Source: JADJLQ01 sp044227925
GTDB taxonomy: Bacteria; Bacteroidota; Bacteroidia; Chitinophagales; Saprospiraceae
DNA: 64,000 bases
Assembly: GCA_044227925.1 (NCBI GenBank)
Contig: JBGAVW010000020.1
Location: 6,759-70,758, forward strand
Reading direction: 5' to 3'
Position 1 is the stretch's first letter. Every line of letters begins with the position of its first letter. Positions 28,520 to 36,182 of this stretch are shown here, one piece after another. Made by a program: the position numbers and the translations under genes. The notes under the pieces are model-generated. The model did not search any database. It was given only the letters and a program-made list of their open reading frames with translations, and was not told where the DNA came from.

Positions 28520-28650
28520 CCTTTTACAAAGAAACGAGGAAATATTGAATTCCATAAATTACATGCCTTCCTTATTTAAATCAAATAAACCAATGTGAAT
28601 TACCTGGTGCTCCGATCACAAATCAATTTACAATTTGCTACATTAGCGTC

Positions 28651-29208
28651 ATGTACAAATCATTATATCCGATTTTTCTCTTTCTACTGATCCTGGCTTG
28701 CAAACCTACTTCAAAACCTGTCTCTTCTAGCCAATCAGCCGTATCCGAAACAGTACAACCAAAACAAACCGAAGAAGAAAAAATCATACTGTCTTTGCGC
28801 CAGCGGTACAATGAAGCAATCCACTTACATGATACTATGGGCATTACCACAGTTTGGGGAAAAGACTATGAAATGCTTACCTCCAGAAATCAACAAATAA
28901 AAGGCATCGAAAATAATCGGAGGTCTTTTGCAAAAGAATTCGCAGCTAACCCCAGTGTAAAATATACCCGCACCCCAAAGGAAATAGTTCCATTCTCTCA
29001 ATGGCGTATGGCCTCAGAATACGGTACATGGGTCGGGCAACGCACTGAAGCTGATGGATTGGTTACAATTAAAGGAACCTATTACGCCAAATGGCATTTT
29101 ACTGGTCATGAATGGAAGTTAAGGATGGAAGTATTCACAGCTATATCGTGTGATGGATCTAAATTTTGCGACGAGGTACCTATTTTGGAAGAAGCAGTAG
29201 ATTATTAA
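28651..29208 (+). CDS. Lipoprotein with a SnoaL/NTF2-like domain
   Basis: This is a predicted envelope lipoprotein. The signal peptide ends in the lipobox LILAC, with the modified cysteine at residue 17. The mature part opens with a flexible Ser/Thr/Gln stretch. A domain follows that begins with a helix (EEEKIILSLRQRYNEAIHLH), then VWGKDYEMLTSRNQ, and later TIKGTYYAKWHFTGHEWKLR. This pattern is typical of DUF4440/SnoaL-like NTF2 folds. No catalytic role can be claimed. A 7-of-8 match to the -7 box ends 4 nt before the ATG. Confidence 0.65.
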   Translation: MYKSLYPIFLFLLILACKPTSKPVSSSQSAVSETVQPKQTEEEKIILSLRQRYNEAIHLHDTMGITTVWGKDYEMLTSRNQQIKGIENNRRSFAKEFAANPSVKYTRTPKEIVPFSQWRMASEYGTWVGQRTEADGLVTIKGTYYAKWHFTGHEWKLRMEVFTAISCDGSKFCDEVPILEEAVDY

Positions 29209-29287
29209 AGAGTAATAATTAACTGAAGTAAAAAGGAATTGTATGGAATCACAAAATTATCTGGCTAAGCTAAAGTAATACTAAAAG

Positions 29288-29373
29288 TACCCGGGGCGGG
29301 ACTTGAACCCGCACGGCCATTACTGGCCACAGGATTTTAAGTCCTGCGTGTCTACCAATTCCACCACCTGGGC
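29288..29373 (-). tRNA. tRNA-Leu (anticodon UAA)
   Basis: The minus strand folds as a class II tRNA of 86 nt. The acceptor is GCCCAGG with CCCGGGT (one A-C mismatch at pair 5) and discriminator A. The anticodon stem CAGGA/TCCTG encloses a loop with TAA. A long variable arm (GGCCAGTAATGGCC) marks leucine, and the T arm is GCGGGTTCAAGTCCCGC. CCA is not encoded. Confidence 0.95.
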
Positions 29374-29396
29374 AAAAAAATAAATTACACCTATTC

Positions 29397-29425
29397 AAAA
29401 AAAAACCCTTTCATCATAAGGGTTT
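29397..29425 (-). terminator. Rho-independent terminator after tRNA-Gly
   Basis: On the minus strand an 8-bp stem (AAACCCTT with AAGGGTTT, 7-nt loop) is followed by a run of T. It lies 9 nt after tRNA-Gly and before tRNA-Leu, so it separates the two tRNA genes. Confidence 0.7.
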
Positions 29426-29434
29426 GATAATCAG

Positions 29435-29507
29435 AGCGGAAAACGAGACTCGAACTCGCGACCCCAACCTTGGCAAGGTTGTGCTCTACCAACTGAGCTA
29501 CTTCCGC
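29435..29507 (-). tRNA. tRNA-Gly (anticodon GCC)
   Basis: A 73-nt cloverleaf on the minus strand. The acceptor is GCGGAAG with TTTCCGC, discriminator T. The D arm is GCTCAGTTGGTAGAGC, the anticodon stem AACCT/AGGTT holds TTGCCAA, and the T arm is GCGAGTTCGAGTCTCGT. CCA is not encoded. Confidence 0.96.
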
Positions 29508-29522
29508 TTATTTTTAGAAGTG

Positions 29523-29530
29523 CAAATATA
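29523..29530 (-). promoter_or_regulatory. -7 promoter box (TATATTTG) for tRNA-Gly
   Basis: On the minus strand TATATTTG ends 15 nt before the tRNA 5' end. The same octamer precedes tRNA-Met at 63528. Confidence 0.55.
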
Positions 29531-29533
29531 ATT

Positions 29534-30037
29534 CTATTTCTCATATAACAAAACACCACTGGCCAAAAACTTAAGCTCTTCTTTCGGCTCAGTAATTTTC
29601 TCAATTTCTTCTTTTGAAGCCCCTTTATCTGAGGCATAATGTCGCAATTCATCAACTGAAGTAACTTCTTTATAAGCAATCCCATCCAAAATGACTTTTT
29701 TACCTGCACAATCTTTAGGCATAAAAAAACCATAATCTTTAAATTTCACAAAAAATGCTTTGTCCTTGGTTTTATCACCTACCACATTCATCCAGCAACC
29801 TTTCGCCTGGCACACTTCAGTAACATTAGCTGTGATCTTCATCGCCATGCTATCTGCATCTTTGATTTTCTCTATCGCCTCGTCAAATACGATGCTTCCC
29901 TGATCATCAATTTTCGCTCCAAACGAGCTCACCGCTGAGTTGGAAGCCAAGTTGGATTGCAGCGCCTGATTGGTAGGTAAATTTTTGCATTGTATAAATA
30001 AAGTGGTGCTGATAAAAAGGAATAGTATAGCTTTCAT
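29534..30037 (-). CDS. DUF4920-family lipoprotein
   Basis: This is a small predicted lipoprotein (lipobox LFIQC, cysteine at residue 17). After a flexible linker the domain shows FGAKIDDQGSIVFDEAIEKI, then EVCQAKGCWMNVV and FVKFKDYGFFMPKDCAGKKV. These are the conserved features of DUF4920 proteins, a Bacteroidota family of unknown role. The paired cysteines in VCQAKGCW may bind a metal or form a disulfide; that is inference. It is divergent from the MORN-caspase gene and has its own -7 box. Confidence 0.85.
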   Translation of the reverse strand: MKAILFLFISTTLFIQCKNLPTNQALQSNLASNSAVSSFGAKIDDQGSIVFDEAIEKIKDADSMAMKITANVTEVCQAKGCWMNVVGDKTKDKAFFVKFKDYGFFMPKDCAGKKVILDGIAYKEVTSVDELRHYASDKGASKEEIEKITEPKEELKFLASGVLLYEK

Positions 30038-30053
30038 AAGAAAAAATTTTCCG

Positions 30054-30061
30054 CAAAGTTA
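30054..30061 (-). promoter_or_regulatory. -7 promoter box (TAACTTTG) for the DUF4920 gene
   Basis: On the minus strand this is a full TAnnTTTG match ending 16 nt before the ATG at 30037. Confidence 0.5.
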
Positions 30062-30120
30062 AAGAATTTGAAAAAATAATTGCGAAAACAATATGTTCAT
30101 CATTTGTGCATTCAATTCAT

Positions 30121-31809
30121 ATGACCATTTTCTCTGTTTTTAGAATATGCACATGTCCATTGCTGATCTTATTAATCAAAACTACAACGATTGCCCAGTG
30201 TATTGAAGGCAATTGCGTACAAGGGATTGGTACTTTTAAATACCCCTCCGGAGCCAGATATTCTGGAAATTTTGAAAACAATAAAATCCATGGCACCGGA
30301 ACATTATATTTTGGAAACGGGGATATATATTCAGGTAATTGGATCAATAACTATCGTGACGGCAAGGGCAAATACATTTTTGCAACCGGTGATCTGTATA
30401 AGGGGGAATTTAAAAAATCAAAATTCGAAGGAAAAGGCATGATGAATTATGCGGATGGCAAAGTTTATGATGGCCAATGGAAAGATAACCTGCCCCATGG
30501 TGCCGGAAAATACCTCTATGCAAACGGCGAACAATACGAAGGTAATTTTAAGAGCGGGAAGCGACATGGTCATGGCCGAATGGTGTATCAGGATGGAAGT
30601 ACATTTGAAGGTCAATGGGAAAATGATACGAAGGAAGGGATTGGAGTACTTGTGACTGCAGATAATAAAAAGCTTACCGGGGTTTGGCAATCGGATGAAT
30701 TTATAAAAGAGGAAAAGTTTAATTCCCAAACCCTCACGCAAGTTTTTCCCGATGAAACAAAAAATAAAATCATTGATAAAAATCAATTAATAGATTGCAA
30801 TAAAAATCATTGTGATGCCGTGCATGGTATGTATGTTTTTAAAGATGGTTCTAAATACATTGGACCTTTTAAAAATGGCAACCCATATGGTTCAGGAATA
30901 GTATATTATGCCAATGGAGATCGGTACGAAGGTGAATGGAATGATATAGCTCCAGAAGGAAGAGGAATCATGTATTTTGCCAACGGTCGTGTGTATGCAG
31001 CAATTTGGGATCATGGCCGGTCAGTAAAACAATTAGACAACAGGTTAGAGCTTCCTAAACGAAACGATATAAAAATATATAAAGACTCTGAAATAAAAAT
31101 TTGGCCTGTGATCATTGGCATTGCACAGTATGCCCACATGCCTGTATTGCGATTTTCAGATGATGATGCATACAGATTATTGGCCTTCCTGAAAAGCCCG
31201 GAGGGGGGAGCCATACCTGACCAGCAAATAAAACTGCTGATTGACGAAGATGCTACCAGAGAAAATATTATAGATGCTCTCCAGGAACAATTTGGTAGAG
31301 CGGATGAAAATGATATGGTCATGCTGTATTACTCAGGACATGGCATCAATGGTTCCCTTTTACCAATAAATTTTGATGGCTTTAATAATAAATTATACCA
31401 TGACGAAATAGTACAAATAATGGAATCCTCCAAAGCCAAACATAAACTTTGCCTTATTGATGCTTGTTATGCAGGCAGTATGCAGGAGGTAAAATCAGAT
31501 TTTGTGACGGGCATGAATAATTTCTACGGACGATTAAACCAGGAAAGAGGTGGTACTGCTATGATATTATCGTGTAAAGAAAGGGAAGTCTCCCTGGAGG
31601 ATAGTGGTCTGAGACAAGGCATTTTTAGCCATTATCTGATGAAGGGATTGAAAGGAATGGCTGATAAAAACAATAATAAAGTGGTAAGTATTATTGAATT
31701 ATTCGAATTCATAAAAGGCCAGGTAAGCCTGTACACCGGGAATATCCAAAATCCCATACTGGAAGGTAATTACAATCCTAATATGCCGGTTGCCTGGATC
31801 AGAAATTGA
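30121..31809 (+). CDS. Secreted MORN-repeat protein with a C-terminal caspase-like protease domain
   Basis: This predicted exported protein joins about nine MORN repeats to a peptidase C14-type domain. The ATG at 30121 gives a signal peptide ending near TTTIAQ; a GTG 15 nt upstream is a weaker alternative. MORN units of the form GDxYxGxWxNxxxHGxG run from about residue 33 to 195 (six clear copies). After a linker, about three more run from 230 to 300. The protease domain starts near WPVIIGIAQYAHMP. The catalytic pair is complete: His407 in YYSGHG and Cys449 in LIDACYAGS. A later SCKEREVSLED-F-SHYLMKGL region matches the domain's end. The cleavage target is unknown. Confidence 0.9.
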   Translation: MTIFSVFRICTCPLLILLIKTTTIAQCIEGNCVQGIGTFKYPSGARYSGNFENNKIHGTGTLYFGNGDIYSGNWINNYRDGKGKYIFATGDLYKGEFKKSKFEGKGMMNYADGKVYDGQWKDNLPHGAGKYLYANGEQYEGNFKSGKRHGHGRMVYQDGSTFEGQWENDTKEGIGVLVTADNKKLTGVWQSDEFIKEEKFNSQTLTQVFPDETKNKIIDKNQLIDCNKNHCDAVHGMYVFKDGSKYIGPFKNGNPYGSGIVYYANGDRYEGEWNDIAPEGRGIMYFANGRVYAAIWDHGRSVKQLDNRLELPKRNDIKIYKDSEIKIWPVIIGIAQYAHMPVLRFSDDDAYRLLAFLKSPEGGAIPDQQIKLLIDEDATRENIIDALQEQFGRADENDMVMLYYSGHGINGSLLPINFDGFNNKLYHDEIVQIMESSKAKHKLCLIDACYAGSMQEVKSDFVTGMNNFYGRLNQERGGTAMILSCKEREVSLEDSGLRQGIFSHYLMKGLKGMADKNNNKVVSIIELFEFIKGQVSLYTGNIQNPILEGNYNPNMPVAWIRN

Positions 31810-31959
31810 GCCTCACATTTTCATTTAGCAGCATTTTTAAAAGCCGGTACACAGATTAATGAAGGAATTAATCAGGTAAATAAATAATTACCAGTTTTCT
31901 ACAAGGATGTAAAACCAAAAAGAGAATTAAATTTCATGCTTTCATAGCTGAATAATTAG

Positions 31960-31967
31960 TACTTTTG
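31960..31967 (+). promoter_or_regulatory. -7 promoter box (TACTTTTG) for the periplasmic chaperone operon
   Basis: This is a full TAnnTTTG match ending 19 nt before the ATG at 31987. Confidence 0.55.
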
Positions 31968-31986
31968 CGGCCTAGAATTAACATAT

Positions 31987-33939
31987 ATGAAGTTCTCAAA
32001 ACGAATAAGTTATACATTTTTTATTGTGTTATTTAGCCTCATTTTGGCAAATACACAAAATCCAAATGAAACCCTGTTTACAGTCAATGGCCATCCGGTG
32101 ACAGTAAGTGAATTTCAATACATTTATGGCAAGAATAATGGCAAAGAAGCCGATTATTCAAAAAAATCGATTGACGAATACCTCGAGTTGTATAAGAAAT
32201 TTAAACTCAAAGTAGAGAAAGCAAAAAAGCTCAGATTGGATACCTTGCCCGAGTTGAAAGAAGAGTTAAAAATGTATACTCAGCAAGTTTCAAATTCATA
32301 TATTATGGATAAGGAAGTCACTGAACAGCTGATCCGGGAAATATATGAAAGGCAAAAAAAGGATATTTCTGTAAAACACGTATTCATCCAAATGCCAGCT
32401 AACCCTACGCCTGCTGATACTTTAGCCGCTTACACTCGTGTGATGAAGGCGTATGAAGAGCTAAAAAAAGGTGTACCATTTGGAAAAGTGGTCTCGGATA
32501 ACAGTGATGATCGTTCAAATCTTGATTACAGTGGAGACCTTGGATACGTTACTGCAATGTTGCCAGATGGCTTTTATGAGGTCGAATCCGCCCTTTACAA
32601 TTTGCGGGTGGGTGATATTTCAAGACCGGTAAGATCCACCTCGGGATATCATATTCTGAGAGTAGATGACATCAGACCTGCCCGACGGGAAATGGAAATA
32701 GCACAGATTCTAATAAAAAAACCTGCAGAAAAAGCCTTGCTGGACCAAATTACTTCCGAGATTAAATCAGGTGCCGACTTCAGAATGCTCGTACAAAAAT
32801 ATTCAGCAGATGAAAATACCAAATCTAAAGATGGATACATTGGTTTCGTAGGAATAAATCAATTTGAAAAGGAATTTGAAGATGCTATTTTTAACCTGGC
32901 CAAAGACGGTGATATCTCCAATCCGATCGAATCTCGCATAGGTTATCATTTTATAAGAAGAATTAGTCACAAAGAAGAGCTACCCTACTCCCAGGCAAAG
33001 GAGAAAATTAAAGCTCTTATTGAATCCGATGGCAGGTATCAATATGCCAAATCGAAAGTTATCGATAGAATAAAGTCCACTAATAATTTCACTGTTTTCC
33101 AGAATAACCTCGAAAAATTTATTGCCGCTTTACCGGCAGATTTTACTTCTTTTAGCTGGGAGGTTTCCCCTACTCTTCCCGATATCGAAATTTTTTCCTT
33201 GGGCAAGCAGCTCTATAAATCCAAAGACTTTGCTCTTTACTTAAAATCAAATACCGAAGAACGCCTGATTTATCCTAATGGCACACCTCCTGCCCAGGTA
33301 ATACCCGGCTTGTTTAAAAGCTATGTAAATGAAAAAGTAATTGAATTCGAACAAAAACACCTCGCAGAAATGTATCCTGAATTTAAAAATTTAATGCGCG
33401 AATATGAAGAAGGGATACTTTTGTTTGAGATCACCAGGCAATCGGTATGGGATAAAGCTTCTTCTGATACCTTAGGGTTGAAAAAATATTACGATAAAAA
33501 TAAAGCGAATTATAAATGGAATGAAAGGGCGTTGATTAATGAATATACAGTAAAATCAGTAGATGAAAATATTGTAAAATCCATCTATGATTTCTCCGGA
33601 AAGAATCCAATAGAAAAGACCATTAAAAAATTCAATAAAAAACAAAAACTGATCTCCTATCAAAAAGAGTATTTGGAAAAAGAATCCGATGAAATGAAAA
33701 ACCTCTCCTGGAAGGCTGGATTCCTTACTCCATTCTCCATCAATAAAGATCAGGGAGCAGCCACCTGGAAAAAAATAGAAATGATTCAAGCGCCTACTAC
33801 CAAAACGTTGGATGAAGCCAGAGGTTATGTAATTGCAGATTATCAGGATCATCTCGAAAAAGAATGGATTGCAGAACTCGAGAAAGAATTTAAAGTGGAA
33901 ATCGATGAAAGTGTATTGGATAAACTGGTAAGGAAATAG
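31987..33939 (+). CDS. Periplasmic peptidyl-prolyl isomerase with two parvulin domains
   Basis: This is a 650-residue periplasmic foldase/chaperone of the SurA/PrsA/PpiD type. The signal peptide ends near residue 23. An N-terminal SurA-like helical region contains LFTVNGHPVTVSEFQYIYGK. Two tandem parvulin domains follow: about 123-226 (LDYSGDLGYV to GYHILRVDD) and about 232-335 (SKDGYIGFV to GYHFIRRI). The C-terminal 300 residues are helical and variable. It opens a three-gene unit with a SurA-N-like lipoprotein (12 nt gap) and a second parvulin protein. Outer-membrane protein folding is the likely role. Confidence 0.9.
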   Translation: MKFSKRISYTFFIVLFSLILANTQNPNETLFTVNGHPVTVSEFQYIYGKNNGKEADYSKKSIDEYLELYKKFKLKVEKAKKLRLDTLPELKEELKMYTQQVSNSYIMDKEVTEQLIREIYERQKKDISVKHVFIQMPANPTPADTLAAYTRVMKAYEELKKGVPFGKVVSDNSDDRSNLDYSGDLGYVTAMLPDGFYEVESALYNLRVGDISRPVRSTSGYHILRVDDIRPARREMEIAQILIKKPAEKALLDQITSEIKSGADFRMLVQKYSADENTKSKDGYIGFVGINQFEKEFEDAIFNLAKDGDISNPIESRIGYHFIRRISHKEELPYSQAKEKIKALIESDGRYQYAKSKVIDRIKSTNNFTVFQNNLEKFIAALPADFTSFSWEVSPTLPDIEIFSLGKQLYKSKDFALYLKSNTEERLIYPNGTPPAQVIPGLFKSYVNEKVIEFEQKHLAEMYPEFKNLMREYEEGILLFEITRQSVWDKASSDTLGLKKYYDKNKANYKWNERALINEYTVKSVDENIVKSIYDFSGKNPIEKTIKKFNKKQKLISYQKEYLEKESDEMKNLSWKAGFLTPFSINKDQGAATWKKIEMIQAPTTKTLDEARGYVIADYQDHLEKEWIAELEKEFKVEIDESVLDKLVRK

Positions 33940-33951
33940 TTTTTGTCAGAA

Positions 33952-34809
33952 ATGATTATTTTAAAATACATAGCCATACTATCATTTTCTCTATTGATTT
34001 CCTGTCAATATTTTCCTCAGGAGACCAAGCCGGTCGATCCCATTATCGCTTCTGTATACCAAAAACACCTGAAGCTATCCGATATGGCTGGATTATTTCC
34101 TGCTAATTCTTCAAAAGGAGACAGCGCCGATATCATTGCTAAATATTGTACACGGTGGACTCAGGAACAAGTTTTTTTAAATGAAGCGGAGAAACACCTT
34201 CCTGTAGACCTTTCTATTGAAGAGTTATTAAAACGATATCGGGAGTCTTTGATTAGCCTCAATTTTCAGCAGCAGCTTATTCAGGAAAACCTGGATTCAC
34301 TGGTATCCGATGAAGAATTAAGAGAATATTACGAAAAAAATAAAGATCAATATCAACTTGAAACTGCCATCATACGTTGTTATCTCGTAAAAATACCACA
34401 GACTACGCGGGATCGGGATGAGAAAAACATCAGGTCATGGTGGTCCGATCCTACCGAACCCAATTTAAAGAAATTGGCCAGGTATGTAGAAAAATACAAC
34501 GGTATTTATCATCTCGAAGATAGTATTTGGCACAATGTAAGTGATATAGAAACCATTTTTCCAAAAAATAAAATCAGTGCCCGTAACTGGGTCAGTGGAG
34601 AAGAACTGAGCTTTCATGATGATAAATTCCTGTACCTTTTCAAAGTTTTTGAAATGGTTTCCAAGCAGGAAGCGGCCCCGATGTCATATGTTTCACCCAA
34701 AGCGCGGATTGTAATTTTAAATAAAAGAAAAAATAAACTCATAGAAGATTTTAAAACTAAATTATATGAGAATGAAATGCGAAAAAACAATGTCAAAATA
34801 TATTTCTAA
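33952..34809 (+). CDS. Lipoprotein resembling a SurA/PpiC-type chaperone without an obvious parvulin domain
   Basis: The ATG at 33952 gives a lipoprotein signal (SLLISC, cysteine 18 after this start); a TTG 9 nt upstream is less likely. The body has a SurA-N-like helical region, with EEELLKRYRESL-type helices and DEELREYYEKNKDQYQLE, the usual lead-in to a PpiC domain. The following region lacks the parvulin motifs. It overlaps the next gene by 20 nt if that starts at 34790. The context, between two parvulin genes, suggests an accessory chaperone; that is inference. Confidence 0.7.
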   Translation: MIILKYIAILSFSLLISCQYFPQETKPVDPIIASVYQKHLKLSDMAGLFPANSSKGDSADIIAKYCTRWTQEQVFLNEAEKHLPVDLSIEELLKRYRESLISLNFQQQLIQENLDSLVSDEELREYYEKNKDQYQLETAIIRCYLVKIPQTTRDRDEKNIRSWWSDPTEPNLKKLARYVEKYNGIYHLEDSIWHNVSDIETIFPKNKISARNWVSGEELSFHDDKFLYLFKVFEMVSKQEAAPMSYVSPKARIVILNKRKNKLIEDFKTKLYENEMRKNNVKIYF

Positions 34810-36169
34810 TACGAAGATTCATAATTTGAAATGGTTAGCTGCCCTGGTGCTCACTTGTTATTTCAATTTGGTATCGGCACAAAAAGCCATCATAGATAAA
34901 ATAATTTGTGAAGTAGGAAATGAAGTGATACTCCTTTCTGAACTTGCAGAACAAATTAAAATGGTGGAATCAAGACAAGGTGTTGTAAAACCTGAAGATC
35001 GGTGTTTTTTACTTGAAAATATGATGGTTTCTAAGCTTTTGGTTCATCAGGCATTCATAGATAGCGTGGTCATTACTGACGAAGAATTAGAAGGTCAGTT
35101 GGATCTGCGGATCGAAAGAATACTGGAAAGTATGGGAAATGATGTGACCCAGTTTGAAGCCTATTATGGTAAAGGAGTCAATGAAGTTAAAGCCGATTTC
35201 AAAGAAGACCTAAAGAATCAATTGGTTTCAGAGAAAATGAAAAACACATTGATGGAAAATATTACCGTCACCCCATCAGAAGTAAAACAATTTTACAATA
35301 AAATTCACCGGGATAGCTTGCCGTATTTGAGTAGTGAAGTAGAGGTATCCGAAATTGTAATTCACCCTGTAGCAAACGACTCATCCAAAGCCAGGGCTAA
35401 AGATAAACTGGAAAAAATATTAGCCAGGCTCAAGGCTGGTGAAAAATTTGAAGTCTTGGCCAGTACCTATTCCGATGATCCCGGTTCTGCAAAACAAAAT
35501 GGAGATCTGGGATGGGCAAAACGAGGATCTTTTGTGCAAGAATACGAGGCAGCTGCTTATAACCTCGAACCGGGTCAATATTCTGAAATAGTAGAATCAG
35601 AGTTTGGATTTCATCTTATTCAACTCTTAGAACTCAGGGGAAACACCATTCATACACGGCACATTTTGATCAAACCAGAAATAGAAGAAAAAGATTTAGA
35701 ACTGGCCAAACAAAAGCTTTCAGAAGCACGTAGACTCATTTTAAAAGACTCAATGACTTTTTCTGCCGCCGTAAAAAAATATGGCAATAAAAAAGAACAA
35801 AGTTATAGCAACGATGGTCGTATCACTAATCCCAAATCCGGTGATACATTTTTTGAAATAAGAGATCTGGAACCTGAAGTATATTTTACTTTGGACACGA
35901 TGAAAATCAAAGGAATCTCTTCCCCTGTAGAGTTGGTGAGCCCTTCCGGTGAAAAATACTATAAAATTCTGTACCTAAATTCAAGGACAGACCCTCACCA
36001 GGCTAATTTAAAACAAGATTATGCAAAATTCCAGGCTCTCGCTACTGAATCAAAGAAGAACGAGGTATTGGTAAAATGGCTCGAAAACCATGTAGGAAAT
36101 ACTTACGTAAAGGTAGATCCGCTTTTCATGTCTTGCCCTAATATTACACAGTGGATAAATAAAAAATAG
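34790..36169 (+). CDS. SurA-like periplasmic chaperone with a parvulin domain
   Basis: This is a periplasmic chaperone for outer-membrane proteins. The ATG at 34790 gives a signal peptide ending near LVSAQ; two upstream ATGs (34766, 34772) overlap further into the previous gene. The SurA N-terminal signature is IICEVGNEVILLSELAEQIK. One well-conserved parvulin domain spans about 175-285 (YSDDPGSAKQNGDLGWAKRG to EFGFHLIQLLE). A second, degraded one begins at HTRHILIKPE. At about 459 residues it is close to SurA in length. It ends 13 nt from the convergent repeat-protein gene. Confidence 0.9.
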   Translation: MSKYISNTKIHNLKWLAALVLTCYFNLVSAQKAIIDKIICEVGNEVILLSELAEQIKMVESRQGVVKPEDRCFLLENMMVSKLLVHQAFIDSVVITDEELEGQLDLRIERILESMGNDVTQFEAYYGKGVNEVKADFKEDLKNQLVSEKMKNTLMENITVTPSEVKQFYNKIHRDSLPYLSSEVEVSEIVIHPVANDSSKARAKDKLEKILARLKAGEKFEVLASTYSDDPGSAKQNGDLGWAKRGSFVQEYEAAAYNLEPGQYSEIVESEFGFHLIQLLELRGNTIHTRHILIKPEIEEKDLELAKQKLSEARRLILKDSMTFSAAVKKYGNKKEQSYSNDGRITNPKSGDTFFEIRDLEPEVYFTLDTMKIKGISSPVELVSPSGEKYYKILYLNSRTDPHQANLKQDYAKFQALATESKKNEVLVKWLENHVGNTYVKVDPLFMSCPNITQWINKK

Positions 36170-36182
36170 CAATACGCTAAAA

